Shown here piece after piece: positions 8,546 through 16,414 of a DNA stretch of 43,764 nucleotides. How positions within the stretch are numbered: the first letter of the stretch is position 1; every line of letters begins with the position of its first letter. The translations under genes were made by a program, and so were the position numbers. Below the pieces are notes generated by a model. That model ran no database searches and was not told the DNA's origin. It saw only the letters and a list, made by a program, of their open reading frames with translations. The DNA lies in contig JAJEAG010000047.1 in NCBI GenBank assembly GCA_022824265.1, positions 1-43,764 of the forward strand. Reading direction: 5' to 3'. The stretch is from Candidatus Poribacteria bacterium. GTDB taxonomy: Bacteria > Poribacteria > WGA-4E > WGA-3G.

Positions 8546-9589
8546 ATGTACGATTTGGTTACATTTGGGGAAGCAATGATCCGACTCACAGCACCTGAGT
8601 TTATGCGGCTTGAGCAGGTATCATCATTGTCTATAACAGCTGGTGGTGCAGAGATGAACGTTGCAGTGAACGCATCACAGCTCGGATTAAAAACCACATG
8701 GGTCTCACGACTTGTAGATAATTGGTCAGGTCGATATATTCGCAACAAAGGACAGGAACTTGGCGTTGATATGTCCAACATTGTGTGGGTTGACTTTGAC
8801 GGAGTTGGTTTTGAGCGAAACGGTTTTTATCACCTTGAAATGGGTGCAGGTCCACGCGCCAGCAGTGTCACCTACGACAGAGGACATTCTGCAATTTCCA
8901 ATGTACAACCCGGAGAAATAGATTGGTCATCTATCTTTAGCAATGCACGTTGGTTTCATTTGAGTGGTATCACACCTGCGTTGTCTGAATCTGCAGCAGC
9001 TGTTTCTGCTGAAGCATTACAAGCAGCCCGTGCCGCTGGTGTTAAGACCAGTTACGATCTCAACTTTCGTTCCAAACTATGGAATGCTGAGCAAGCACAA
9101 GCAGCCAACAGACCGATGATGGAGCACGTCTCTGTCCTTATTGGTAACGAAGAGGATTTTGAAAAATCTCTCGGTTTCGCAGCAGAAGGAACTACCGAAT
9201 CGTATAGCAAACTTGAACCAGATAGCTACAAAGAGGTAGCACAACGTGTCAAAGATGCGTTCCCCAATATAGAAATGATAGGTACTACGTTGCGTGATGC
9301 CAAAACAGGTTGGTTAAATGATTGGAGAACACTACTCTATGATGGGGAAGAGTTCTACTTATCCCGTATCTATGAAGATTTAGAATTGGTTGATAGAGTT
9401 GGCGGAGGTGATAGTTTCTCATCAGGTTTAATATACAGTCTACTGAACGAAAAATCACCGCAAGATGCTGTTGATTTCGCTGGCGGATATTCTGCATTGG
9501 CACATACTTTCCCTGGTGATTTTAACTGGGCAACGGTAGCAGAAGCAGAAAAAGCCATGCAAGCAGGCAGTGTGCGTATTAGTCGCTAA
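8546..9589 (+). CDS. PfkB-family sugar kinase, 2-keto-3-deoxygluconate kinase-like
   Basis: A 347-aa ribokinase-fold kinase. The N-terminus (LVTFGEAMIRL) and the GGAEMNVAVNASQLG stretch form the sugar-binding lid region. The PfkB signature RVGGGDSFSSGLIYSL near residue 288 carries the catalytic Asp and anion hole; GGGD rather than GAGD is typical of KDG-kinase-type members. The expected reaction is ATP-dependent phosphorylation of 2-keto-3-deoxygluconate or a similar sugar acid, feeding uronate breakdown. AGGAG lies 8-9 nt before the ATG, inside the upstream gene. Its stop overlaps by 4 nt the stop of the convergent methyltransferase gene. Confidence 0.88.
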   Translation: MYDLVTFGEAMIRLTAPEFMRLEQVSSLSITAGGAEMNVAVNASQLGLKTTWVSRLVDNWSGRYIRNKGQELGVDMSNIVWVDFDGVGFERNGFYHLEMGAGPRASSVTYDRGHSAISNVQPGEIDWSSIFSNARWFHLSGITPALSESAAAVSAEALQAARAAGVKTSYDLNFRSKLWNAEQAQAANRPMMEHVSVLIGNEEDFEKSLGFAAEGTTESYSKLEPDSYKEVAQRVKDAFPNIEMIGTTLRDAKTGWLNDWRTLLYDGEEFYLSRIYEDLELVDRVGGGDSFSSGLIYSLLNEKSPQDAVDFAGGYSALAHTFPGDFNWATVAEAEKAMQAGSVRISR

Positions 9590-10722
9590 CTTTTCTCAAG
9601 TAGAAATAGGAATTCTCGGTTGGGTTTTTCGGCAGCGTTCACCCATTCGTCAGTCCATTTCATACCAGCCATGACGTTACGTTTATAGTTCATTTCTACC
9701 ACAGCAAGAAGTTTACCGTTAGAATGCATAACGTCATTCAGTTCTTCCGCAGTCGCACGTCCTCCAGAACTGTATGAAAGGATAATCCAACGTGCTTGCG
9801 TCATCTTTATTAGTTTTTCTATGGCTTCAACAGCAATGAAACGACCCTTTTGGTTTCGTCTGAACTCCTCAAATACAGATGCAGAAAGTTGATCGGATGT
9901 ATCCTTTCGACGCTTTGCTTTCCCAAAAAGTTCCGGTTTATCGTATAGGATAATACTTTTCCATAGATGATAATATGCAGCATATCTCACGCGAGACGGT
10001 GGCATCTTCTCGTTGTTTGAACCGTAGGGTGGATCGAAATACGCAAGGTCTACAGAAACCTTTTGAACAAGATCGAAAATATCGGTTCGACAAACCTGAT
10101 GATTACCTTCTGACCTAATTACATTTGGCACTTCAAGAACAAGTTCTTTATATGAACGTGGTGACCAATCTTTGAGATATGCGGAAAAATGACCGAGAGT
10201 ACTGTCAACTCGGTCCAACGCCAAAATTAGGCTTGTCAGTGCAACCGCCTTATCAACCTTATTGAGTTTGATATTCTCAATTTCCTGCCGAATCGCATCC
10301 AATTTACGCGTATTGTGCCACTGCCAAGGTTTCTTTAATCCATCTGCTTGAACTGCACATCCATCATTTGCATATCCGCCATAATGTTCTGTGAACCATC
10401 CATCTATTGGTTGTACACTATTCAAATGATCAATAAGGGATTGATATTCAAATCTCGGTTTATTGTTGAGTAGATAGCACGTTCCCAACACCTCTGACCA
10501 ATGTGCGATGTCATTGCATACCACAGAATAACCGCATTTTGCGAATGCTTGTGATACGCGCGTTGTACCTGAGAAACCATCGAGAATTGTAGTGGCATCA
10601 ACTTTTTTGGCGAGTTGTAGGATTTGAGGGATTAGTTTTAGTTTGGAACCAGCGTATTTTATGCTTTCTGTGGGAGGAATTTCAAGGACAAAGTCACCAA
10701 AGAGAGGAAGTGTTTTTGGCAT
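9586..10722 (-). CDS. D12-class N6-adenine DNA methyltransferase
   Basis: A 378-aa Dam/D12-type enzyme that transfers methyl from SAM to adenine N6 in DNA. It shows the N-terminal IKYAGSKLKLIPQI (like K-x-x-G-x-K in Dam), motif I ILDGFSGTTRVSQAF (about 46-60) and motif IV DPPY at 230-233. It is longer than E. coli Dam (278 aa), so it may carry its own target recognition region, plausibly at residues 90-210. It is the last gene of a four-gene minus-strand run with DUF2283, DUF4258 and a NucS-like nuclease, with a 34-nt gap upstream. Its 3' end overlaps the convergent sugar kinase by 4 nt. Target sequence unknown. Confidence 0.88.
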   Translation of the reverse strand: MPKTLPLFGDFVLEIPPTESIKYAGSKLKLIPQILQLAKKVDATTILDGFSGTTRVSQAFAKCGYSVVCNDIAHWSEVLGTCYLLNNKPRFEYQSLIDHLNSVQPIDGWFTEHYGGYANDGCAVQADGLKKPWQWHNTRKLDAIRQEIENIKLNKVDKAVALTSLILALDRVDSTLGHFSAYLKDWSPRSYKELVLEVPNVIRSEGNHQVCRTDIFDLVQKVSVDLAYFDPPYGSNNEKMPPSRVRYAAYYHLWKSIILYDKPELFGKAKRRKDTSDQLSASVFEEFRRNQKGRFIAVEAIEKLIKMTQARWIILSYSSGGRATAEELNDVMHSNGKLLAVVEMNYKRNVMAGMKWTDEWVNAAEKPNREFLFLLEKS

Positions 10723-10756
10723 ACCTTTAAACCTTCTCTATTCAATGACTCCCCGA

Positions 10757-10990
10757 TTAAGAAACTTGGACATTGGAGAGTGAAAGTTCTTTAGCGTATC
10801 CCTTATCTAAAACTGTTTCCTGAATGAAAGTACTTGCGTTGAGAATTTCAATCCCGATAAGTTCACCGTTATCATTCAATTCAGCTGTGATATTAGGACT
10901 CAATTCCATACTTCCGCTTTGGGGTTCATCAGAAATCACAAGGTGTAAAATATCTTCTTTGTCAAAATATTTCATCATTGGCTTATTCAA
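10757..10990 (-). CDS. DUF2283 family protein, antitoxin-like
   Basis: A 77-aa protein if started at the TTG at 10990, which has GGAGG with a 7-nt gap; ATG starts at 10978 and 10975 are alternatives with poor spacing. The core (MKYFDKEDILHLVISDEP, then ITAELNDNGELIGIEIL) matches the DUF2283 pattern of a small beta-strand protein. DUF2283 genes often follow DUF4258 or RelE-like genes, and here the upstream DUF4258 stop overlaps this start region. A toxin-antitoxin or regulatory pair is the usual suggestion but is unproven. It lies in the nuclease-methyltransferase cluster. Confidence 0.75.
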   Translation of the reverse strand: MNKPMMKYFDKEDILHLVISDEPQSGSMELSPNITAELNDNGELIGIEILNASTFIQETVLDKGYAKELSLSNVQVS

Positions 10991-11252
10991 GTGTATACCT
11001 CCGTGTCCTAATCCTGAATCGAATCTGCTGACGAGTTGTCGCATGAATCGTTATAGGTGTGATTGAAGTTTGATTTGCCTCATAGGCAATCATCACTAAT
11101 TTTTGGTTATGATGTCCAATAACAATTTGTCGTCCTGTTTCGGTATCAAGATAACGCTCTGCTGAATACCTTACAATATCTTCAATTTTATCAAGGTCAA
11201 ACCCTCGTAAAGCTGCTCTATATTTCATATAATCGGTCCATACGAATTGCAT
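10983..11252 (-). CDS. DUF4258-like protein, possible RelE-fold toxin
   Basis: An 89-aa protein beginning MQFVWTDYMKYRAALRG. The C-terminal half (VIGHHNQKLVMIAYE, then TPITIHATTRQQIRFRI) matches the DUF4258-type pattern, a small fold thought to be related to RelE-like proteins. Its 3' end overlaps the DUF2283 start region (TAA at 10983-10985), so the pair is translationally coupled. The ribosome binding site is weak. A toxin role is inference from the gene pairing and size; no toxin residues can be assigned. Confidence 0.72.
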   Translation of the reverse strand: MQFVWTDYMKYRAALRGFDLDKIEDIVRYSAERYLDTETGRQIVIGHHNQKLVMIAYEANQTSITPITIHATTRQQIRFRIRTRRYTLE

Positions 11253-11294
11253 GGGATCACCGCGTTCTCTTTAAGTCGTTGTCCTACCCTGTTC

Positions 11295-12290
11295 CTATGC
11301 CGAATTCTCTGTCGTAGGTGTCGTTTGGTTCACCTCATTATCACCTTCCAACTTATCTTTTTCAGGATTAAATAGTCTGTATGTACCCCTGCCTACCCGC
11401 CAATATCTATCAATACGACTTGAATAATGATGGCGTGAAGGACTATTGACACAATCTGCTGTTATTTCCGGACTGACGTTACTCAATTTAAAACTTGGAT
11501 CTTGTTTATTGACGATTGTTTTTACTTCTGCAATAGTGAATTCAAAATCTGTTTTTCCATATGTCAATTCCTGTACTGCTTCCCAGACTACTTGTTTTAC
11601 TGATTTTTCACCTGACCAACGTAATTGAAGTGATTTCTTGGTTTGCTGTATTATTTGAGGGTCAATTACTTCATCTCCTACTTTTGTTTCTGTGTTGACA
11701 ATAACTTCACCAGATTCTGTTTGGAAGGTTGAAAAAACTATGCAGTTGATATCCATTCTATATGAAGATCTTAGAAAACTGCAAACACGGTATATCCTTG
11801 TAGGTATTTCCTCTGCAACTATAAACAAACGTATATTCCGATTTAGGGTTGGGATTTCATTTGTTTCATGTATGTCAAACACACATCTGAATGCATCAGA
11901 AAAGGATTTTCCTTTGAATTCCTCGCGGGTGTTTAAGTAAGTCTCAGCTATCTCATGAATCTGTAATTCTGAAAGACCATTTGCCCATGCGGTATACTCA
12001 AGCAGTTGTGCCACAACGGTTCGTGGGGCACGTCCTTTCTTTAGTTCAACTATCATGAGGTTACCTTCTGCATCAACCCCAAGTAAATCAGGATAGACAG
12101 TACCATCTTCATCTTTTGCACTTGGCTGTCTATCAATCCAAAGAATCGGTTCTTGAGCAAGTGTCCATGGATTACTCTCAAGCCAACCCTCAAGATGACT
12201 TTCAAGTTCTAAGTTTGTTTTCTCAGTAGGTATAAGTTCGGCATTAGATATATTTTCAGTATCTAAGATGTCTAATTTAAAAATTGGCAT
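11295..12290 (-). CDS. NucS/DUF91-like PD-(D/E)XK nuclease
   Basis: A 331-aa protein. Its N-terminal 110 residues carry a restriction-endonuclease-like core: LEGWLESNPW, then YPDLLGVDAEGNLMIVELKKG with D68, E82 and K84 as the D...E-x-K catalytic set, then AQLLEYTAWA. This is the NucS/DUF91 subgroup of PD-(D/E)XK nucleases. Residues about 110-310 are an uncharacterised extension containing a YRMDINCIVF stretch and a C-terminal basic region. Canonical NucS/EndoMS is shorter and has an N-terminal DNA-binding domain, so this is a different architecture. It heads the cluster (42 nt to DUF4258) that ends in a DNA methyltransferase. Substrate unknown. Confidence 0.8.
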   Translation of the reverse strand: MPIFKLDILDTENISNAELIPTEKTNLELESHLEGWLESNPWTLAQEPILWIDRQPSAKDEDGTVYPDLLGVDAEGNLMIVELKKGRAPRTVVAQLLEYTAWANGLSELQIHEIAETYLNTREEFKGKSFSDAFRCVFDIHETNEIPTLNRNIRLFIVAEEIPTRIYRVCSFLRSSYRMDINCIVFSTFQTESGEVIVNTETKVGDEVIDPQIIQQTKKSLQLRWSGEKSVKQVVWEAVQELTYGKTDFEFTIAEVKTIVNKQDPSFKLSNVSPEITADCVNSPSRHHYSSRIDRYWRVGRGTYRLFNPEKDKLEGDNEVNQTTPTTENSA

Positions 12291-12347
12291 TATTACCCAG
12301 AAATTATTTAAGAAATGAGAATAAATCTAAAATTACTACATAATGGT

Positions 12348-13211
12348 TCATCTAACAAAGCAGGATAGAAACTCATGAGAACGGAGTAAGCCATCAGACT
12401 CTGCTTCCCATGTCTTCCAATAACGGTAGTCTTCAAGTTCAACGCTGACAATACCATCAAAACCTGCATCCTCAAGAATCTGCACGACTCTGAGCCAGTC
12501 TACAACACCATCACCAGGAATGGTATATCGCCACCAATCCTCACCGAAACCACGTGGTCCATGAAAACTCGGTCCCAAATTCCCATGTAGGTACAGTGCT
12601 TCCTCGTCAAAAGCAGTATCTTTACCGTGTACATGTTTCACGTGCGGAGCAAATTCATATAAGGCGCGGATATGATCAATACCAATTCTGACAAGGTGTG
12701 ATGGGTCATAGTTGAGTCCTAATCCATCGGATTGACATTCTGCAAACATTGCACGCCACATCTCAGGGGTACATCCGAGTGCTGGATATGATGGTGCGCC
12801 ACCGGGCCAACCTTCTATAGCAATTGTAACACCTTTGGATTCAGCAAATTCTGCAATAGGTGGTACTGTATCTTTCCAGATTTCAAAGTTTTTCCCACGT
12901 CCAAGACTTGCATCTTCTGGAACAAACACACAGAACATAATATGAACGTCGTTATCAGCAGCTGCTTCAATAGCTGCTTTCGCTTTCTGGGCACCGGATT
13001 TTTGTGTTGACTTCTTCGCGCTAAGAAGTTCGCGAGTACCCGGCAAATCCGCAGAACCAATTTCTAATCCTGCATCTCGTGCAGTTTTCACGACTTCAGG
13101 GGTTGCTTCTCCAATATCAATTGCTTCAAAACCGTTATCAGCACACCACTTGCAAAACTCCGCAAACGGCATTTGTCGTGCTGTTCCCGGAATACGTAAA
13201 CCTATTTTCAT
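12348..13211 (-). CDS. Sugar phosphate isomerase/epimerase (xylose-isomerase-like TIM barrel)
   Basis: A 287-aa AP-endonuclease-2/xylose-isomerase-like TIM barrel. Family marks are the N-terminal IGLRIPGTARQMPF, IAIEGWPGG (metal Glu), LNYDPSHLVR (Asp/His), VKHVHGKDT and a C-terminal VSVELEDYR Glu. These match divalent-metal sugar isomerases and epimerases of the IolE/Hyi type; the substrate is not readable. AAAGGA lies 7 nt upstream of the ATG. The radical SAM gene lies 46 nt upstream on the same strand, so the two may be co-transcribed. Confidence 0.85.
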   Translation of the reverse strand: MKIGLRIPGTARQMPFAEFCKWCADNGFEAIDIGEATPEVVKTARDAGLEIGSADLPGTRELLSAKKSTQKSGAQKAKAAIEAAADNDVHIMFCVFVPEDASLGRGKNFEIWKDTVPPIAEFAESKGVTIAIEGWPGGAPSYPALGCTPEMWRAMFAECQSDGLGLNYDPSHLVRIGIDHIRALYEFAPHVKHVHGKDTAFDEEALYLHGNLGPSFHGPRGFGEDWWRYTIPGDGVVDWLRVVQILEDAGFDGIVSVELEDYRYWKTWEAESDGLLRSHEFLSCFVR

Positions 13212-13257
13212 ATTTTTCCTTTATATTATGTGTAAGTGAAATCTCACAGCGTATTCA

Positions 13258-14478
13258 TTAAAATCCCATTAAACCACAACAACGACGACATACTGGCATT
13301 GGACCTTCAGTACTAATAGACTGACGGAATTTCATTGCTTTCTGGTTATTCCACATATCAACAACCTTGTCTTCTTTGATGTTGCCAATAATATAATCAT
13401 GGTAGTCTCTACAAAGACTAACGTCACCATTGCTATCAATTTCAAGTGTCATGAAAATACTGACACACTGATTATATCCGAAGGTCTCCTCATGTTTTGT
13501 ATAGTAGGTTTGGATTTCACCCTTTGAGTTTAATCTGGGCATCATGACAGGTGGACATCGCTTCTGTTTATGTGACAGATTTTCCATCTCTTCAAAACGA
13601 TCCAGTATTTCTCCGTGATCAAAGTCATGCCACGTACCAATCCACCCATAATGTGTTTGTGGTTTGAACCCGAACCGTCTCTCAAAATCCTCTGTGTGTT
13701 CCTGCGCAGATTCCGCATCAATCCACCATGTTAAGTAGAAGATTTGTGCATCCGCAAATTGACTTGTGAACTTATATAGGTCTACAACAACATCTATGTT
13801 ATACATCGTAACGCAACTGAGTGGAATAATATAAGGGAACGTTTGGTTGCGACGTTCTTTCTCAGCACTGAGCGTTTCCAAAGCCGCTTTAACATCCTTA
13901 AAGTTGTCGTAATTATCAGTTACACCGGGTCGTTGTGTATTATGGATCTCTTCATTCGGTCCATCAACACTCAGATAGATAATTTTGCATGTTTCCAAAA
14001 TATCATCGGCACGTCTTGCAATGTTTGTCGCATTACTGACAAGTGAAATAGGCATTCCTTTCTCTTTAATGTAATGCATCAATTCAATGATACCAGGATA
14101 CAGCATCGGTTCACCACCCCAGATGTACCAGACTGGAGACCAACCTGCATCAACAATTTGGTCAACAAGGTCTTTATATACTTCTACAGGTACTTCACGT
14201 TGTTTCAACTCTTTAAGTGATTTTCCAACGAGATAACCGTTATCACCCCATTGTCCACAGGAATGACAACGCAAATTACACATATCTGTAATACGTAGAC
14301 TAACCAACTGAATATCATCACCTGTACCATGTTTTGCACCAAAAGGATGACGTAGGTTAAACGTTTCCTTCGCCAGTTGGTAACGCATAAACTTACGCGA
14401 TGTCTTCCAGTCTTGTGTCATAGCGGTTGCAAGTTGGTTTACAAGAAACCGTGATGAAATTCGACTTCTAAGTGACAT
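13258..14478 (-). CDS. Radical SAM/SPASM domain protein
   Basis: A 406-aa radical SAM enzyme. The [4Fe-4S]-binding CxxxCxxC is C67, C71 and C74 in DMCNLRCHSCG. The GGEPMLYPGI motif follows. The C-terminus carries a SPASM-like Cys set: a Cys before VSIFMTLEIDSNGDVSLC, then C-R-x-x-HDYIIGNI, and a final CRRCC. SPASM proteins modify peptides or small molecules, or mature other enzymes; no precursor-peptide gene is seen next door. Strong AAAGGAG upstream. It may be co-transcribed with the sugar isomerase. Substrate unknown. Confidence 0.88.
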   Translation of the reverse strand: MSLRSRISSRFLVNQLATAMTQDWKTSRKFMRYQLAKETFNLRHPFGAKHGTGDDIQLVSLRITDMCNLRCHSCGQWGDNGYLVGKSLKELKQREVPVEVYKDLVDQIVDAGWSPVWYIWGGEPMLYPGIIELMHYIKEKGMPISLVSNATNIARRADDILETCKIIYLSVDGPNEEIHNTQRPGVTDNYDNFKDVKAALETLSAEKERRNQTFPYIIPLSCVTMYNIDVVVDLYKFTSQFADAQIFYLTWWIDAESAQEHTEDFERRFGFKPQTHYGWIGTWHDFDHGEILDRFEEMENLSHKQKRCPPVMMPRLNSKGEIQTYYTKHEETFGYNQCVSIFMTLEIDSNGDVSLCRDYHDYIIGNIKEDKVVDMWNNQKAMKFRQSISTEGPMPVCRRCCGLMGF

Positions 14479-14560
14479 TAATACTCCTTTACTATCATCA
14501 ATTCATTAACTCATCTATAAGATATATTGATTGTAGAATTCCTTTTTGTATTTGATTTTA

Positions 14561-14974
14561 TTATTGGTCTTTATCGGTTTTCTCAAGTGTAAGTGCAGCA
14601 GAATTGAGACAGTAACGTTTTCCTGTCGGTTCTGGACCGTCGTTAAATACATGCCCCAAATGTGCATCACACCGACTACAAATAACTTCTGTGCGTGGCA
14701 TAAAAAAGATACTGAAATCTGATTTTGTCTCAATACAATCTTTGGAAACAGGTTCCCAAAAACTGGGCCATCCTGTTCCTGAATCATATTTTGTATCAGA
14801 AGTGAAAAGAGGACTGCCACAGCAAATACAATGATATGTACCATGTTCCTTACAATCGTGGTACTTGCCAGAAAAAGCGCGTTCAGTACCTTTCTTTCGG
14901 GTAATTTTATATTCTTCAGGTGACAGTTGGTCTTTCCATTCCTTATCTGTCTTTGTTATTTTATCTTCACCCAT
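14561..14974 (-). CDS. msrB: Peptide-methionine (R)-S-oxide reductase
   Basis: A 137-aa MsrB that reduces the R-sulfoxide of methionine in proteins. The zinc site is C49-x-x-C52 and C99-x-x-C102 (CSRC). The [11 protein letters not shown] and [18 protein letters not shown] motifs are present, with catalytic C122 in RYCLNS. It has no signal peptide, so it is cytoplasmic, and no MsrA domain is fused. AAGGAG precedes the ATG. It is a solitary gene. Confidence 0.96.
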   Translation of the reverse strand: MGEDKITKTDKEWKDQLSPEEYKITRKKGTERAFSGKYHDCKEHGTYHCICCGSPLFTSDTKYDSGTGWPSFWEPVSKDCIETKSDFSIFFMPRTEVICSRCDAHLGHVFNDGPEPTGKRYCLNSAALTLEKTDKDQ

Positions 14975-15082
14975 ATATAACTCCTTAATTCATGCTCTAT
15001 ACTAACACATAATTTAAAGAAATTTCAAGACATTTACAAATCTGCTTGAGACATCAGATACGATATACTACAGACCTCTATG

Positions 15083-16294
15083 TTATTTTTTGTCCTTTAT
15101 ACGTCCTAATACTTTGCACGTCGTTGCTGATAAGATTTCATATCGGACGCCACCCCAAACGATCTTCCTTTGAAACATTGCATAAAATGCGTTAATACCG
15201 GCAAGAAAAATAGAGAACGGGGCAGCGTATTTACTGATGCGAAGTGTGTCCTGAACATTTGGCATGTCGCGCAGCCATTGTGGTAGGTTTCTACAACATA
15301 AACGAAAACCGATTACTTCAAAAAATGGTATAAAAACTACAGGCAGGAGTCCCGGTTGAGACCCAACAAAAGCAAATGGAATTGCCATTATCACTAAAAC
15401 TGCCTTAGGAAGAAAAAGAAACAAACACCCGAACCACTGCGCCCACAAACCCATGTGGCGTGTCATAATCATCTGTCTATTTGTAAATTCAAATATCTGT
15501 CCCAAAGTTCGGTTAGAAGTGTGAGTTACGGCAACACAATCGGGAACGAAATGTATTTTCTTTTTCACATCTCTGACAGCGCGTGTCGTATTTAAGTCTT
15601 CAATTGTAGCTTGTTCCCATCGCTGTAAGATCTTTCCCTTTTCAAGAAAATCACGTCTAAAGGCGTTAGAACCACCCCACACCATCGTCAGCCAATGATC
15701 CCCTTGTAATGCCATCTGAAAGTTAACCCAAGTGGCTTCAACAAGTGATGGAAAGTTCCATGTTTGTGGAAAATAGAACCTACCACCAACCGTTGCTCCT
15801 ATTGAATTATCTTGTAAAGGTGTAACCAACAAGCTTAACCAATCCTTTTGTATAGACACATCAGCATCAACAAAAGCAATTACTTCCACATCCTGAGGTA
15901 ATATATTTATCACTGTCATAAGGTTCTGAACTTTTTGAGATCGTGGTAGATCGTTGTCTATTATATTCGGGGCTAAATAAACATCAGCATTAGGAACATC
16001 TTTAACAAGTTCTTGCAGGTGTGGATATGATACATCGTAATCTGAACCATCTAAATCATGTGTGACAAAGAAAATTTGATAATCACCTTCATACTCTTGA
16101 TTGAGTAGACTGGTTACATGTTTAGCAGTATCATCATCCCAACCGTAATGAGGTGCAACTATCGCAACTTTCGGTGTATAAGACGGTCTTTTTATCTTAC
16201 GTTCTCTACGTGTATAAAAGAAGGATTGGCTGATTAACAATACCTCAAGTATAAAAAGAAAGTATGTTGTGAAAATAATAATAGATGTATTCAT
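15083..16294 (-). CDS. Membrane glycosyltransferase family 2, ceramide-glucosyltransferase-like
   Basis: A 403-aa integral membrane GT-A enzyme. An N-terminal helix (residues 1-22) is followed by the catalytic domain: DLDGSDYD, the metal-binding FVDADVSIQ (DxD-like), then a WGGSNAFRR acceptor region, a TIEDLNTTRAVR acidic motif and RQMIMTRHM in the place of the (R/Q)xxRW motif. Three or four hydrophobic helices follow to the C-terminus. This layout matches GT21-type lipid glucosyltransferases, including HpnI-like hopanoid enzymes. Sugar and lipid acceptors are not readable. It is a single gene with no clear operon partner. Confidence 0.85.
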   Translation of the reverse strand: MNTSIIIFTTYFLFILEVLLISQSFFYTRRERKIKRPSYTPKVAIVAPHYGWDDDTAKHVTSLLNQEYEGDYQIFFVTHDLDGSDYDVSYPHLQELVKDVPNADVYLAPNIIDNDLPRSQKVQNLMTVINILPQDVEVIAFVDADVSIQKDWLSLLVTPLQDNSIGATVGGRFYFPQTWNFPSLVEATWVNFQMALQGDHWLTMVWGGSNAFRRDFLEKGKILQRWEQATIEDLNTTRAVRDVKKKIHFVPDCVAVTHTSNRTLGQIFEFTNRQMIMTRHMGLWAQWFGCLFLFLPKAVLVIMAIPFAFVGSQPGLLPVVFIPFFEVIGFRLCCRNLPQWLRDMPNVQDTLRISKYAAPFSIFLAGINAFYAMFQRKIVWGGVRYEILSATTCKVLGRIKDKK

Positions 16295-16414
16295 ATCCTA
16301 AATATAAGACAGTGAAACATATTGAAAGGTTACAACAATCTATTTTCAGTGGTTATATGTCATTGCTTCTGGGATTCTGACGGTATATTATTATATCAAA
16401 TTTGTGAATGACTT

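Noticed and set aside
10991-11044. Longer DUF2283 start at the upstream ATG
   Set aside because: It would overlap the DUF4258 gene by about 60 nt without a ribosome binding site; the TTG at 10990 has GGAGG at good spacing.
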